From: Pegea sp. RAD2-039
Lineage: Eukaryota > Chordata > Thaliacea > Salpida > Salpidae
Assembly (NCBI GenBank): GCA_034620365.1
Contig: JAQGEQ010000071.1
Span: 2,914,001-2,978,000 of the forward strand
Reading direction: 5' to 3'
Length of the DNA: 64,000 nt
The position numbers and the translations under genes were made by a program. Of this stretch, positions 1 to 13,286 are shown piece by piece; position 1 is the stretch's first letter, and every line of letters begins with the position of its first letter. The notes under the pieces were generated by a model. It worked only from the letters and a program-made list of their open reading frames with translations. It made no database searches and had not been told where the DNA came from.

Positions 1-2134
1 CCAAGAACTGTTTCTTTTGGAGAAAAAAAAACCTGAAAAAATTCTTTAAGTAAAACTGACCTTACTTCTTTTAAACCGCACACTGCCTTAGCAAACTTTT
101 ACAAAGACCATCATCAAGTTCTAGATATTACTATTTAACCGCATGACAAACTGTTTTGTATCTTCTTAAAATATATGTTGATAGAATTAAGAACAAAGGA
201 TTATACTTTTATAACGAGATAAAATCCTTATTTCTAGGAATTAGGACGTATGTTGATACTGATGTATCAAAATTTCTAATTTCAGTTATAAATTGAATGA
301 ATAAAAATGCAATCAATTTTTTAAAGTTTACTAAATTTTCCTGATGTTGTTGAAGTCGACTATGGTGACTTGGTAATGTTAACAGCACTACAATGGTTTA
401 GCCGTAATAATTGTCTTGAAAGATGTAATTCCACAAGTTGAGTTATTTGTCGCAGATAAGAAAAACATTCCTTGATGCTTGACTACAATGACTGCTGCTG
501 GCTGATTCAATATACGTAGTTTCTCAAGATAACTCCTTATGATAAAAAGTTAATCTATACATCAAGTTATATAGCGCAGCACCTCTCTAATTTAAAAAGA
601 AGCCTTTTTTCAGAAAAACACAGATCATGATAAAAGTACAACACTTTCTCCGACCCAAACGAGATGATCTTAAAATTACGTGAAGTCGAGATCATAAGGA
701 AAAGTATCACAATCCGATAGAAGATTTAAACCACTTTGTAGTAAAATGATTAAAATAACAAATCAATATTGCAGTAGATAGGCCTGCAAACTTCATAGGA
801 GTTTTTGCAAAATGTATCTTGTACAATTGTGACCTAATTTAACATAAATATTAACATAAAATGTTTTAAATAAAATGACTTTATATGAATTTTTGAGACA
901 TTATTTGTATAAGTATTTGTTAGAGTTATTGTACTTTTATGACTTTTTTACCTCGACTACCTTTTATCTAAAATGTCGTTCTCTAGCCTCAAAACTTTGA
1001 GAATCCTCAATATAGAGGAAGGTGTGAGATAGACTCAAACAATTTTCAGTCTAAAGATTTCTGCTTTTCAGTTAAACAACAATTGCTGAATGTCGGTGAG
1101 TTTAAAATTGTTGCTTGCACTCCGTCTAGCATTGTTGAAAATTGAGTTGAAATATTAAGTATTATTATGAATATAAATTTTTTATAAAAGCTACTCTGCT
1201 GTTTGACCTGTAACTCTTACACAGCTAACAAAACAAAGCTTTGATTATTGAAACATGTAGTTAATATTTAGATCCTATGATTTCATTTCAAGGGTACTTA
1301 AAAGAGGTTAGTAATGGGTACTTTTCTAAAAAATTCTAATTAACAGATTGTTGGAAACTATAAATAAAATCTAAACTTACTGTTAGAAAATGAATTAAAA
1401 TATAAACTAAATTTGATTCTTTTTTAAAAGCTATTTGATACTTGTGTAGCTAAGAAACTAAACACGATAGAACTCGAGATGTTAATTTGTTGACAGTTGT
1501 GAAATTCTTGGAAAAATACTTTATTAGTAACTTTGTTGTCATCAAAGTTGATTATGCTTCTCAAAATTATGTTTCCGCTCGATTCTTTGTGTATATCCCT
1601 ATTATTTCTCAACTTATAACTTAAAAGATCAAACCAACAGAGTTTCGGAGGTCGCAAATGTTGAACAGTTTCAATCTACTTACAAAAGGGAGTTGCCGAA
1701 AAAATGCCATCTTTCATCAAAACATTTTTAAACCAAAGTTGTAGATATCCGTGAGGAACAACCCTACAGACAGTTTGTTTGAACAATATGAGATGAAAAC
1801 TTCCATGTTTTATTTGAATAAATTCTGATGTCACAAGAGCTAGTTTATTTGCAAATCATTTGAGTCATTAAGATACAGCGGAAATCAAATTAAATAATCG
1901 CTAACTGCAGAGAGATGACGTCATCAATGCACGCGATATGCAATGACACCATGCAGCAATCAGTTCCTAACAAACAAGTAAAAATAAGGAGCAGAAAAAG
2001 GCCGAACAATCGAGAAGTGATACAAATAAAAATAAATAAAAAGATTCTTTGCAGTAGAAACAACAAGTGAAGTAAAAAATTCGAATCATGGTTCTTGTGA
2101 AATGAAGAGAAGATGAGGACTAGTTGTTGGGTGG
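1..2134. other. AT-rich flank, no gene assigned
   Basis: No reading frame with exon-like boundaries was recognised. Short open stretches near 320-440 (both strands) and 570-730 (minus) have plausible codons but no start or splice context. The part next to 2135 should be the 3' UTR of the minus-strand Rab GAP gene. A minus-strand AATAAA signal at about 1809-1814 could end that transcript. Confidence 0.4.
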
Positions 2135-5100
2135 CTAGGATCTATTATAGTCCTCGGAATATCGTTTAGCGCCCCTAGTGGACCGTTTGCGTCTTCTGGG
2201 GTTTTCTGTTTGATAAAATCGCACGTTGTTGTTATGGGAGATGTTTCTGCCCTGAATGACGTCATCAGTGGTTGGGAATCTGTGCAGGGGAATTACAGAG
2301 GTGCGTTTGGTTTCTGCAGGAGGGTGATTTATCGATGGAAGTTCGATGTTTGAATTCCAGCTGTTTGGAGGTTTACGGCGTGGAGAACGATTAGGGTGCA
2401 TGAGGGGCGACACAGGAGGTAGCACACGACCAACTGCTTCTTCAACTGCTGTCTGAAAACTGATTTCAAATACGTCATCATTTCTAGCATCCTGCAGAAG
2501 ACTTCAATCACTAATTTGTTGATTTGTATCAATAAACTAACCGCTCTAGTGACGTCAATAGCGCTCGCGTCACTTTCGTCTACGTTGTCATAGAAACTGG
2601 CTGGTCTTGCCATTCTAATCTCACCGTTCTTGAAAGAAAAGGGATTTGAGAGATTAGAGAAAGATGAAGATTCAATTAGGAGCTGTTTCAGATTACCCGA
2701 GGTCTAGATGCTTGATCATAAAACTCTCCCATGTTCCCAGACACTCTCTTCCACTTGATCACATCTTTACGGACCTTTGAGCTTGATTGAGATTTGATGG
2801 TAGGATGATTCGATGATTGAATCTTATTAGGAGTCTTAGATCCGTTTGAATGTTGATGAGTTTTCTTAGGAGAAGATTTTTGATCTACATCAGATCTTCT
2901 TGGAGAAGATTTTTGATCTGGATCAGATCTTCTTGGGGGAGAAGATTTTTGATCTGGATCAGATCTTCTTGGAGGAGAAGATTTTTGATCTGGATCAGAT
3001 CTTCTTGGAGGAGAGGATTTGGCAGTAGAGACTTCGATGTGATTCGAAGAAGATTTCTTTTTCTTCAATTTTTCATCTGCAGTTTTCACTGAAAAGAAAT
3101 TTCTTGTAAATTTGTTGAATCTTTAAATGATCTTCACCATTTGGAAGAGGAGTTTTCTTCTCAGACTCCGAATCTGTTGACTCTCCAAACCTCTTTGTAG
3201 GCATCTCACTATTATCACTAGGAGGCGCTGGCAAGTCCATTCCTGATCGCTTTAATTCATTCATATTAATCTGGAGACTTTAATTAAAAGAAATTCATCA
3301 AAAACAAGTGGAAGGTCACTTTTAATTGGTCGATTGCTGTGTCATGATCAATGATAAAATCTTTTGCCAGTCTTCTTTGTAAAAACTCCACAATTGATTC
3401 CATATCCATTTTTTTAATAGCAGCTGAGGGTTTTGTAAGTTATTGATTAATCAAATCAAATTAGAAGTTTATGAGTTAATAAAATCTTTTTATTGTTTCC
3501 ATATAAAACTTCCCTTGATGAATTTTACAGTTTGAGAATTATTTATAGAAATTTAATATAAATATTGAACTAAAGCTGATCACATGATCAAACTAAAAAG
3601 TAGTTTCCTCATTTGATTGGTTAATAATTGAAATGACCAAATTAAAATTTGGAAGCGACAAATGAAATTATTTTCCAGAATATTTTTTAACTGGAGATTA
3701 AAGAATAAAAAAAGAACATAATAAAAATTCGATGTGGATGGTGCTCAAAAGGTACTTCTAAATTGAAACAACAAGTTTCAACTTTATCAGATGAAAACTT
3801 CCTCGATCGAATGTTAATTGAACTTTATATATTCTAAATTTGAAGATTTTGAATTTAGATTTCTTAAAAAATTGTTCAAATAAAAAGGAGGTAATTGAAA
3901 AGTTGCCAACAGATTTTATTGATGGTCATGCCAAGAAGAAGACGAGATTTAAAGCTGTGAAAGTTGGTTAGATGGATGATTTTGAGTCAAACTGTTCTGT
4001 CATCATTTGAATCATTAAACCAAATGATTCAAATTTAGGAAATAAAAATTATAAACTGGTTGACAACAAAATTCATAAAATTTAAAAAATTAGAAAGAAT
4101 CAATCGGATGTATTTAAAGATTTGTAATTTTATGTTGAATTTATAAAATGGAAAATAATTTCAACAAAATAAATAAATTGAAGAAGAAGAGGATTACCTT
4201 TATGAGCTTTTAGAGTAGTATAAGACATCGATGTCAGCAGTTTTTCTCCTTCAAGGATGTAGATGTCCCACAAACGTAGGGTTAAAGGGAAAGGAGAACG
4301 ATCTAGAAAGCACTGGAAGAACCATTTCATAGTATACAAGCTGGCATAGACTTCGTTGGAATCCTTGAAAACATATAATTGATTGAAAGATTCCACATGT
4401 GAATGAATAGTTGAGTAGATTTCTCACCAGATGTTTTTTTAAACGAGGCATGTATTTTGTGAGAACTTTATCATGGTGGTTTTGAAAACGAAGTAGTTTA
4501 GGGAAGCCAGGGATAAAGAAGCCGTGCATTCCATGTCTATCACCATATAATAGTGAATGTAAAGCCCAAAATGCCTCCTGCAATTCAAAAGAGTAAAAAA
4601 AAAGTTTGATGGAAATAATTAGAATATGTTTTGAAGAAAAAGGTCTTCAGATGCCAATAAGTGATCAAAAGTGTCAAGATAACTAAAAAGACCTGATTAT
4701 TTGGGAGGTAAGATTTAGAACAACAAACCTCTTCATACATAAACATCAACAATAAAGCAGCTATCTGAGACATTCCTTGGCAGTAACCTACATCTGTATT
4801 GTACATCGAGTAAGCTGCTAACACGTGGAACAACTGCTGTTGTTTGACACTGAATCATAAAAACCAACTTCAATTTCTAATAATCTAAGATCAAAACCAA
4901 CCTGTATCGTTCCCGGAACATGATATGATCACGATATGTTCTTAAGACATCTACATCTATCTGACGAATATCTGGTGACTTTTTTAATGCTTTTCGTTTC
5001 ATCCTCTATAAAAGTAAGATTTGTTAGAAGAGATTTTGGAAGCATCCAGTGGCAAGTCTACCAGGTAAACATCTGGGTTTAGATTTAAATGTTTTTCCAC

Positions 5101-8100
5101 ATCTAAAAGTAACTTCCACACATCCCCGCGAAGTCTTAAAGGAATCCCTTTGTAAATCCGAGTACTCAGCTGAGAAAATATTGATAGAAACCAGTAAGCA
5201 AATGTAAACTCACTACGTGTGATGTTGGAAAATTTGTAAGAATACAGATGAAAGAATAAGATCAAAAAGTTTTCAAAAAGTTTATGTTTGCCCACAAAAT
5301 AGTTTTACAAATAAAAACTGAACGCAAATAAAATGTGTAAAATAAAACGGACAAGTTTACAGCATAAATGGAAATAGTTTATTTGTTGGGAATTAAATAA
5401 ATGTAAAACTAAACACAATTTCGTTTTGAGAGAATGAAAGCTTGCGGAACTAGTTTAAAAAATCACTGAATTATATTTCAAGCAAAATTTGTTGACTAGG
5501 TAGTTATGAAAAATCACATGTTTGAACTTTAAACTTTTAGAAAGTTTCTGAAAATTTAGTTTTTTTAGTTCTTCAAACTAAATTACTAAAATTAATTGCA
5601 AATAATTAGATTTTTATTAGTAAGTTGGCCTTTAGATAACAAACTTTTATATCAGCTACCTTTCATTTAATTGTTACATAGATTTGATTAATTTTAAAAC
5701 AAATTCGAAAATTCAAACAGACAAAAATGCAGACAGTGAAAAAGCTTGGCTTAGATTGAAGTTGAAATTCTACAAATATTCAAAGACTGATGTTTGCTGA
5801 AGCAAATATTAATTTACCTTATCAGTATTTTCATATTTTTTCCAATGTTTTACCATCTTCAACCATTTAGCTTGTCGTTTTATTTCAACAATTTTTCTTC
5901 TTTCTTCTGCAGCATCAAAAGCTTTTGTCTCATCTTCACTTCATTAAACAAATTAGAAGGATTAGTTGTTGAAATTATTTGCAAATTCATAAAAGTTAGT
6001 TTTTGCATAAATGTTTGAAAACATTTTCTACTTTTGGTATTTATCTGAGTAGATAATAGGAAAATCTGAATTTTTTCAAGTACTTTTTCAATATTAGAAG
6101 CTCTAACTTTTTGAAAAGGAAGCTTTGATTAGAATTAAGTGTTCACTTAAAGTTCACTTCAAGTTTTGATATTTATAAATAGTTTGAAGCAATATAAAAA
6201 AGTTTATTAAGTTTTTCTTAAACTCAAATAAAAGTAAGAAATCGGATTTGATCAATCAGTTTCAGTACTGACTATTTCACTGCTAAGATTTTATCTCAAT
6301 TCGAAAAAAACAACTAAGATAAATAATAAATTCTATGGTGTGATTGAGGAAACTGCTCTTTGGTAACCCCTGAATCTTGTAGAACGGAAAGAGTCAGCAG
6401 AATAAATAAGAGATCATCAAGTAAATTTCAATGATGTACATATAAAGAGGGAAGAGTTTAATCACGTGGTTAGAAGATATAAACATGAAATTTTGGAGAG
6501 TATAAAATCTTAAATGTAGAATGAAAATAAGGAAACTGATAAAACCTAAATAGCTTTCATATTATCTGAAATCTTAGAAATCTAGAATTGAAAAACTATT
6601 GTCGAGTTTGAATTGGATCAAATCATACTCACTGTAAGAAACCATATCGATCTGTAACTCGATAAATTTTAGCTGTTCCATCGAACATCCAATTCTCATC
6701 ATTATGAGATGATCTCTGAAAATATTTTTCAGTTTAATTTGAGAGGAAAGATCACATTCTTACATAATAATCAATATCAGTTTGTTAAACAAATGTATCA
6801 AATAGTCACCAAACATGACATTAACTCAACACTTCAATGAAACTTGAATTACAAAATAAACAAATAAATACAAAAAATGGAAATTTGTAGATAAACACCT
6901 CGCTATATTTCTTCACAATCTCAACACGTTCCTCTTCATATCTCTGTTGTGCTTTGGTTTCGTCATCTGAATAATTAAGTTTTAACTAGTTTCAATCAGA
7001 GACATTTGAGTTTAAACTTTAAATAAATATTATTAATTGATATTTCATAAGAACATGTAAATACAAGTAATTCTCTTTAAGCTGATTTTCATTACGAGTT
7101 AAGTAGTCAAAAACAGAATAACAAATTTAGATTTTTCATCTAAGGTTTTCTCAGGAATAATTATATATATATAATATGTATAAATTTAAAAAAAATAAAA
7201 AATAAAATATTATATATGTTAAAAAATGATAATTTAAGAGATAGAAAATAAAAATAAAAAATTTTAAAGGTATTATATTAAATATAAATCTAATTTTATG
7301 AAACATAAATAAACATTTGATTAAAGTAAACACTTTATATGGCTAACTGATACAAATATTTTAAAGATAATAAAGCTCTTTCAGTTATTATTCAACTTTT
7401 TATGAAAATATTTTAATTTTATTCAAAGCATTCATCAGAACTGTAATAATTGTTACAAATGGATATACAGTTGACATAAAGATATAATTGTATATATAAC
7501 TAAAATTTAATACTAAAATTAGAAAGATTTATATTGCAAGTTTGAAGTTCTACCAAAATATCATTTAAAATTAAAAATAGTAAAAAGTCAGGTATATATT
7601 ACTTAAACATCAAAAACAAACAAAATATTTACCTGGGTCATAATGAGAGGGTAACATAACCTTTTATCATTTAGTTTAAACTTAAATATAAAGATTTATT
7701 GAATTAGGGCAAAAAAAATAATCAATTTTTCTTTAGAAATGATTGTTTAGTAATTTTTCAAATTAACTTTCTAATAAATGATTTCTTTTAAAAAATGGCT
7801 AAAATTGTTTTAGAATAATAAAACAAATATCATTTACTTATAAGGAAATAATAAAACGAAACTAGAAATAGAATAAAAAGAATATGATATCTTCCTACAA
7901 GATTATTTCTTTTTTAAAAACTATAAAAGTTTTTAGTCAATTTATATTAAAAGTAATCACTACAATATTATTAAACAAGAATATTTACAAATCATCATTT
8001 AGCATATAAACATCTTTTAGTTTTAAGAATTTACCTATAATAACCAATATAAATAATAAAGATTAATGCAAGTAAATACAGCTATCATTTTAGTTTAGTT

Positions 8101-9194
8101 GCGAATCTTAAAATAAAACAAATAAAATTGTTTTGTTTTATAAAATAAGAAACTTTAAGATCAAAAAAGTTTAATCTTTATTTATTGATTTCAATTAAAT
8201 TTTTCTATTAATAGTAATTCTTATTCATATTTTTATGTTTTATTTAGTTTAAATTTTTGATCAATATAACATTGATAAAATATTAAATAATAGTAACCAA
8301 AACTGGTTTAAAAATTAATGAAATAAATTCATATATGAAATAATATTTATTCATTATTCATTATAATAAATGTGAAGAAGGGTCTTGAAAAGACCACCTC
8401 TCACTAAATCTTTTTAAAGGATTAATATCATGAGATATATAACTGATATAAATAAAAGATAAAATAAAGTTTATCAATTGTTTATGTATAAATAAACAAT
8501 ACTTGTTCCTTAAGCTAAATATTTGAAAATTACATTTAAAGTAAGACACTATGGGTAAAGCAATTGCCATTATTAGGTTTTTTTATGAAGCTCAAAATAT
8601 TCTTTAAGCCATTATCATGCTTACTAATAATAATTGAAAAAAGCTTAAGATTTATTTTTAAACAAATATTATTAGACATCATCTAATTTTTGGCCTAATT
8701 TCAAATTTAAATTGCTCTAAATATTATCTGCTCTAAATGTGATGTTTCTATTTTAGTTTAATAACAAATATTCATGTAATAAGCTAAGAGTTTTTTCAAA
8801 CTTACATATTTGAAAATGAATTTAATCTGTTCATATTAAAATAATAATCAAGTATAAAAATATATTATTAATTAAATAATCGATTAATTTAATTACCAAA
8901 TTTAATCACAAACAATTTATAACATTTTTATAAAAGCTTTTACTATTTGTATTAATTCACATTTATGAAAAAACCCTTAAATATACTATTAATATGTTAT
9001 TAAAATAAATACATACAAAGTCAAAAAACATAAACATTGTTTATGTAAAAGTAAAAAAGGCTAATATATTTTATATGAAAAATTCAATTTATTAATTGAA
9101 TCATTCAACAAATCAAAGATTAATATTACTAACCGAGACTAGAAACCTGTGATTGTGTCTGCTGATGAAGACTATCATGAGAGCTTTGTGACAT
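2135..9194 (-). CDS. USP6NL: USP6NL/RN-tre-like TBC-domain Rab GTPase-activating protein
   Basis: Predicted GTPase activator for Rab proteins; vertebrate RN-tre acts on Rab5 and related Rabs in receptor endocytosis. Coding exons, 5' to 3' on the minus strand: 9194-9134, 6966-6899, 6715-6633, 5938-5818, 5169-5062, 5005-4902, 4849-4729, 4577-4428, 4363-4198, 3423-3320, 3270-3138, 3088-2697, 2628-2542, 2452-2135. They join in frame to about 671 residues. The TBC domain lies at about residues 114-330 and has both catalytic fingers: the IxxDxxR arginine motif in [13 protein letters not shown] and the glutamine motif VGYCQGMSQ. Blocks such as [17 protein letters not shown] and [13 protein letters not shown] match USP6NL specifically. 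The C-terminal third is low complexity, basic and Ser/Pro rich, with a tandem [12 protein letters not shown] repeat. The start is the first ATG of the exon at 9194; no acceptor lies just before it. Intron 1 is 2.2 kb and holds a LINE tail. Confidence 0.88.
2876..3018 (-). repeat. Coding minisatellite, four 33-36-nt units
   Basis: Four head-to-tail units lie inside exon 12 of the Rab GAP gene. Each encodes a version of [12 protein letters not shown]; one unit is a codon shorter and reads SDVDQK. Unit lengths are multiples of three, so copy-number changes keep the frame. The units are nearly identical at DNA level, which suggests recent expansion. Confidence 0.85.
6967..9133 (-). other. Intron 1 of the Rab GAP gene, AT-rich
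   Basis: A very AT-rich intron bounded by a GTTAGT donor (9133 side) and a TTATTCAG acceptor (6967 side). Apart from the LINE 3' fragment at about 8343-8415 and a TA-rich run near 7160-7190, nothing was recognised in it. Confidence 0.6.
8343..8415 (-). mobile_element. 3' terminal fragment of a CR1/L2-like LINE (or a SINE sharing its tail)
   Basis: Read on the minus strand, this stretch matches the last ~70 nt of the full LINE at 12.3-16.4 kb: a TAGTGAGAGGTG-like lead-in, a hairpin, TTCACATTTATTATAAT, then an ATGAATAA-type tail. The hairpin is GGTCTT-ttc-AAGACC, where the intact LINE has GGTGC...GCACC. The stem is kept while its bases differ. No coding part of a LINE is seen next to it, so it is either a severely 5'-truncated insertion or a SINE that borrowed the tail. 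Confidence 0.6.
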
Positions 9195-11920
9195 TTTTTG
9201 TTTGTATGTTCAATCCAAAATACATAATTCTCACAAAAAATATTTGAAATTTAGTTTACATACCCTAGATGATAACTTTAAAAGAGATTACTCGTTCATT
9301 TACTCAAAGGCGGATTCTTTTATTTGTTTATAAATTATCTACCCATATAAACAATAGGATCAAGCTCTTTTACACCCTTTAGCGGAAGTTAATAAAAACT
9401 AACTTTTTTATGCAAAATGTTTGAACTTAAGAACCCAGTGTTAAAATCAAAATTTAATTAAACATATTAAACATTTACAAACTTTCATTTTATGAAAAAA
9501 TATCCTAATAAGTAAAAAGCTGAACATTTATTAAACTCTTTATTGAATAAAACACTACTTTTACTTGTTATCAAACATAACATACTAATTTTGTTTACTT
9601 TTAGAACTGCAAAAAAATAATATTTATAAGATTTTTTAAAGTTCATCTTAACCTTGTTAATAAAAAAAATAGTGAACATCTTGAAGGGTAGTTTATACTG
9701 GTAAAAGTAAAAATATATGTTGTACTTAGTATTAAAAATCATTAAATTTAAAAGTTTAAACTATAATTCAGTAGTTTAAAATTTTGCTAAATTGTTTACC
9801 AGTATTTTAATATTGCTTTATAAACAAACGTATAAACTTTTCAACAAAACTTACTTAGAAACGAAAGAAAAGTAAAGGTAACGATAGTTTAAAAAAAATA
9901 TTACTTAAAAGCTCATATCAATTAGTGGTAATCAAAGTATCGTGTTAAAGCATCAAACAACTATAGATACTTCTAACCACCTGAGTTTTTACTCCACTAT
10001 CAAATTTCATAATTATTAAACTATTTGATCATTTCTTTATGTTTATCAACCTAACCAGTTTCTGTTTACGAATTTACTTCTCATTTCTATTTATTCTTCT
10101 TTTTATTATGTGTATTTGCCATAGTTAATAATAAGACGTTATCACCAATTGAATATTACCCATTGCTTACATTAGTTTTACTTTTAGTTACAGTTTTGTT
10201 CTTTGTCTAAGTTATCAACATCTTTAACACAGCAAACTAGCTTTAGCTAAGAATTTCTTTGCCTTTCCTATGATTCCACGAAACACAGTTTTATTTCTAT
10301 AAACTTCAATATTTAAATTTTGGTTTCTTTTTTTATATATCATGATTGATAAATATACAAAAATAAATCTAAAAATCAACCTTCGCTGTACAACTTTCAA
10401 TTTTGGAAAATTTAAATTTTCCGTACAGTTTAAAAAATACTTTAGAACAACTTTTTATATAAGATTGAGTCCTATAATTTGAATCAATTTGCTTCATTTT
10501 AAACACAACAGTATAATAATAGTTAAAAAATATGTAAGTATGAAAATTTTTTATAATAAATAAATAATAATAATGATATTTTTGATTAACGTATAAATAT
10601 CCTTTAGAGTGACATTTGCAGCTGAAATTCTAGTTACACTGGTTACAATTTTGTAGAAAGCATAACATTTAATTAAATATAAATTCAATTAGTATCTTGA
10701 CATATTGATTTTATTCAGAAAATACACATTAGCCTTTTGCCTGTAAAGCTTGTTAACTATAAGGTCAAGGGGGACAAAGAATTGCTTATTCGATAAAGTT
10801 CATTACTTTGACTAGCTAACAAGAATTAGCTTATGAAACTCTGGATAGATACCAGGAAGTGTAAGCATGAAACAAACTGCTGATTGTATTGTAGGAAAAT
10901 TTTATATCAATGTTTTACTCGAAACTTCTCTACATTCATTTTTCCAAAAATTGAAATAATCTGATTATTTTTTTAACTAAAAGTTTTATAAACCTGCTTA
11001 GATGGGACATCCAATGAAATTATTTTTGGAGTGGTAAGTAAGACTGTAGTTTTTAGATGAGAAAGTTGTTTGTTAAAATCACTCAACGTTCTCATCTTGA
11101 TCAATGGATTTGAAGTTTAAGATTTGAAAAGATCTTCTAGACGACCTTAAATCCCAAATTTTGTCAAATACTGATTGACTAATTGAAGTCAAGGAGTAAG
11201 TTGACTTTGTATAAAGAGTGTAATAAAAACGAGAGTTTTTAAGAGAGCTTTATTCAATTACGGCTATAAAAAAGGGTAAACAACAATAAACAACAACGTT
11301 GAGCTGCACAAGTCATGTACGAGCAATCAGCGGAAATTAGATAACACATTTACGCAAGCGCTAAAATATTCTACTACTTCACAATTCAAATATACCACAA
11401 AGAGGATTTATAAAAAAAATTATATTGGAGTCTCAAAAAAAATTTCATAATAATACTAAGATAATAAGATATTACTAAGGCTTCCAAGCTCAGACATATC
11501 CTACCAAAGGTCAAATGCAATAAACAGATTAAGAATGGAGAAAATTAACTTAATATATCTGAATAAGGAAAATGCAAATATAAAAAGCTCATTTATGTAA
11601 TTCAATTTCTTTTAATTTATTATAGTATTCATTATATCATTTATCGTTTCATTATAAACCATGTATGATTGTATAATTATTCTATTTTGTCTGAAAGCTT
11701 CATCACTTATAAATTATAAAAAATCATTTACAATTTTTTATTGTAGTAGTTGATTATTCACTTTGTCAAGTAAACATCTGCGAGTTCTTATTCCACTATT
11801 ATATCGATCTTTTATAAAGTTCCTTACTCTTTTATTAAGTTTTATTAAGTTTTTTATTAAGTGGCAAAATATATTATTGAAAAACTAAATTAGTTTTTTT
11901 ACAGCTTTCACCTATTTTCA
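9195..11920. other. AT-rich intergenic DNA
   Basis: No gene was recognised. A more GC-rich patch at about 11210-11390, with runs such as AACAACAATAAACAACAACG and a GCAAGCGC stretch, stands out from its surroundings but could not be assigned. The Rab GAP gene promoter should lie just above 9194. An ATTAAGTTTT-type unit is repeated about three times at 11834-11866. Confidence 0.4.
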
Positions 11921-11954
11921 TAACCTTGTATCACTACTGTACAGCCAAATTTAA

Positions 11955-12070
11955 TTAATTCATTTATTTTCTATTTTATTCAACACATGGCTGCAAATGA
12001 CAAAGTATACAGCTTTTATAGCAAACACAAAGCAATATGACTGCTAAAAATGATGAAAAAGCCATATCAT
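11955..12070 (-). repeat. Dispersed repeat, copy 1 (SINE or LINE tail)
   Basis: About 90 bp here resemble 53968-54068: both read TTTATTT..., then CACATGGCTGCAAATGACAA or a close variant, a GCAAACA-rich segment, ATATGACT, and finally GATGAAAA. Similarity is roughly 70 percent by eye. The T-rich TTTATTT end suggests a minus-oriented element with an (ATAAA)-type tail. A 16-bp direct repeat, TTCTATTTGAATAAGT, follows at 12088 and 12117. Confidence 0.45.
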
Positions 12071-12290
12071 GAGAATTACTGCATAAATTCTATTTGAATA
12101 AGTTTCAGGTTATAGGTTCTATTTGAATAAGTGCTTATAAGTTGTGATAAAGTTATTTCTAGGAAGTGAATTGTTTATTATATATATATTATATTTTGTG
12201 GCTGGTGACAGTAAAAATCTTTTATAAATCTTTGGTGGATACACATTTATTAACCTTGTATACTTTGGTGGGAGTTACTAAAAATCTATC

Positions 12291-13286
12291 ATGGAAACTA
12301 TGGTAGATACAAATGACAGGACCTTGCGGTCAAAAGCTCCAAAAGACCCAAGCAAACCAAGTTCTTCAAAACAAGCTTGCAATGGCAATTGCCAAGCTTG
12401 TAACAAAACTTGCTCTGGTAAAGATCTGGCAATAGATTGCATCAAATGCCTCTCTAGGTTTCACCTCACTTGTAGTGATGTGAATAAAAAATTATATGAT
12501 ATATTTGAAAATAATAAAATGCAGCAAGTGGGATTTTGTTGGTCCTGCATTAAATGTAGATCTATGGACAAAACAACTACCTCGTCCAACACTAACAAAA
12601 GCCTATTGTCTGACATCAGCAACACCATATCCACTGAATTGACCAAATTAAAATCTGAAATCGGCAACGATGTTGCCAAAATCAATGAAAAGATTTCTAT
12701 CTTATCCAAATCTATGGATGAACTGGAGGCCTCCACAAAGAAGCCTCTCACGTGGGCCTCAGTTGTTGGTAATTCTGGATCCGAAAAGGGTACTAGCGTG
12801 GTGCAACTTCTTGCCAAGAAGGTTACTGACACGCACAAGAAACTTACTCTGGACCGGGAGGATAGAGAAAACAATGTCATCATCTTTGGTGTCCCTGAGA
12901 CTGATAAAGACGATGACATCAAGACTTTTAATCAAATGTGCACTCAAGGCCTTGGTGCTGTGGACACTCCAAAAGTTTCAATGACCAGACTCGGGGCAAA
13001 AAGATCAAATCATAAAAGACCGTTAAAAGTTTCCTTTCAGGAAAGATGGGACAAACGTAAGTTTCTTGCTAAGCTGTATAAACTTAAGCAGGACGAAAAA
13101 TTCCAGGGCATCAGAGTAGCACATGATATGTGTGAAGACGATCGCGTAGAAAATAAGCGTCTTCTAAAAGAGGCGTACAGCCGAAATCAGAAAGAGCAAC
13201 CAACTGATTTCAAATACAAAGTTCGAGGTCCACCATGGGCTTTACAGATTGTGAAGGTCTTTTCAAAAAACGGAAGTGCAAAATAA
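12291..13286 (+). CDS. LINE ORF1 protein with N-terminal PHD-like zinc finger
   Basis: 331 residues. Residues ~33-92 hold a Cys/His-rich PHD-like finger, visible as CNGNCQACNKTC, CIKCLSRFHLTC and FCWSCIKC. A coiled-coil-like helical segment follows at ~100-150. The C-terminal half contains RENNVIIFGVPE and ends in a basic region, a layout common in ORF1 of CR1-clade LINEs. ORF1 proteins bind the element's RNA and help form its particle with ORF2; this role is known for the family, not shown here. The start is the first ATG of the frame, MVDTND following at the fourth codon. The last 52 nt overlap the start of the ORF2 frame. Confidence 0.85.
   Translation: METMVDTNDRTLRSKAPKDPSKPSSSKQACNGNCQACNKTCSGKDLAIDCIKCLSRFHLTCSDVNKKLYDIFENNKMQQVGFCWSCIKCRSMDKTTTSSNTNKSLLSDISNTISTELTKLKSEIGNDVAKINEKISILSKSMDELEASTKKPLTWASVVGNSGSEKGTSVVQLLAKKVTDTHKKLTLDREDRENNVIIFGVPETDKDDDIKTFNQMCTQGLGAVDTPKVSMTRLGAKRSNHKRPLKVSFQERWDKRKFLAKLYKLKQDEKFQGIRVAHDMCEDDRVENKRLLKEAYSRNQKEQPTDFKYKVRGPPWALQIVKVFSKNGSAK

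Noticed and set aside
572-600. GCACCTCTCTAATT, similar to part of the LINE 3' end
   Set aside because: Only about ten bases match and the hairpin and tail are missing.
2850-3092. Plus-strand open frame with repeated [12 protein letters not shown]-like peptide
   Set aside because: Antisense of the Rab GAP minisatellite; repetition comes from the coding repeat on the minus strand.
7151-7333. Small hydrophobic open frame in AT-rich intron 1 of the Rab GAP gene
   Set aside because: Phe/Ile/Leu/Tyr-only composition is what random AT-rich DNA encodes; no start context or relatives.
12461-12922. Long minus-strand open frame across LINE ORF1
   Set aside because: It is the antisense shadow of ORF1; the plus frame has the zinc finger and the family blocks.
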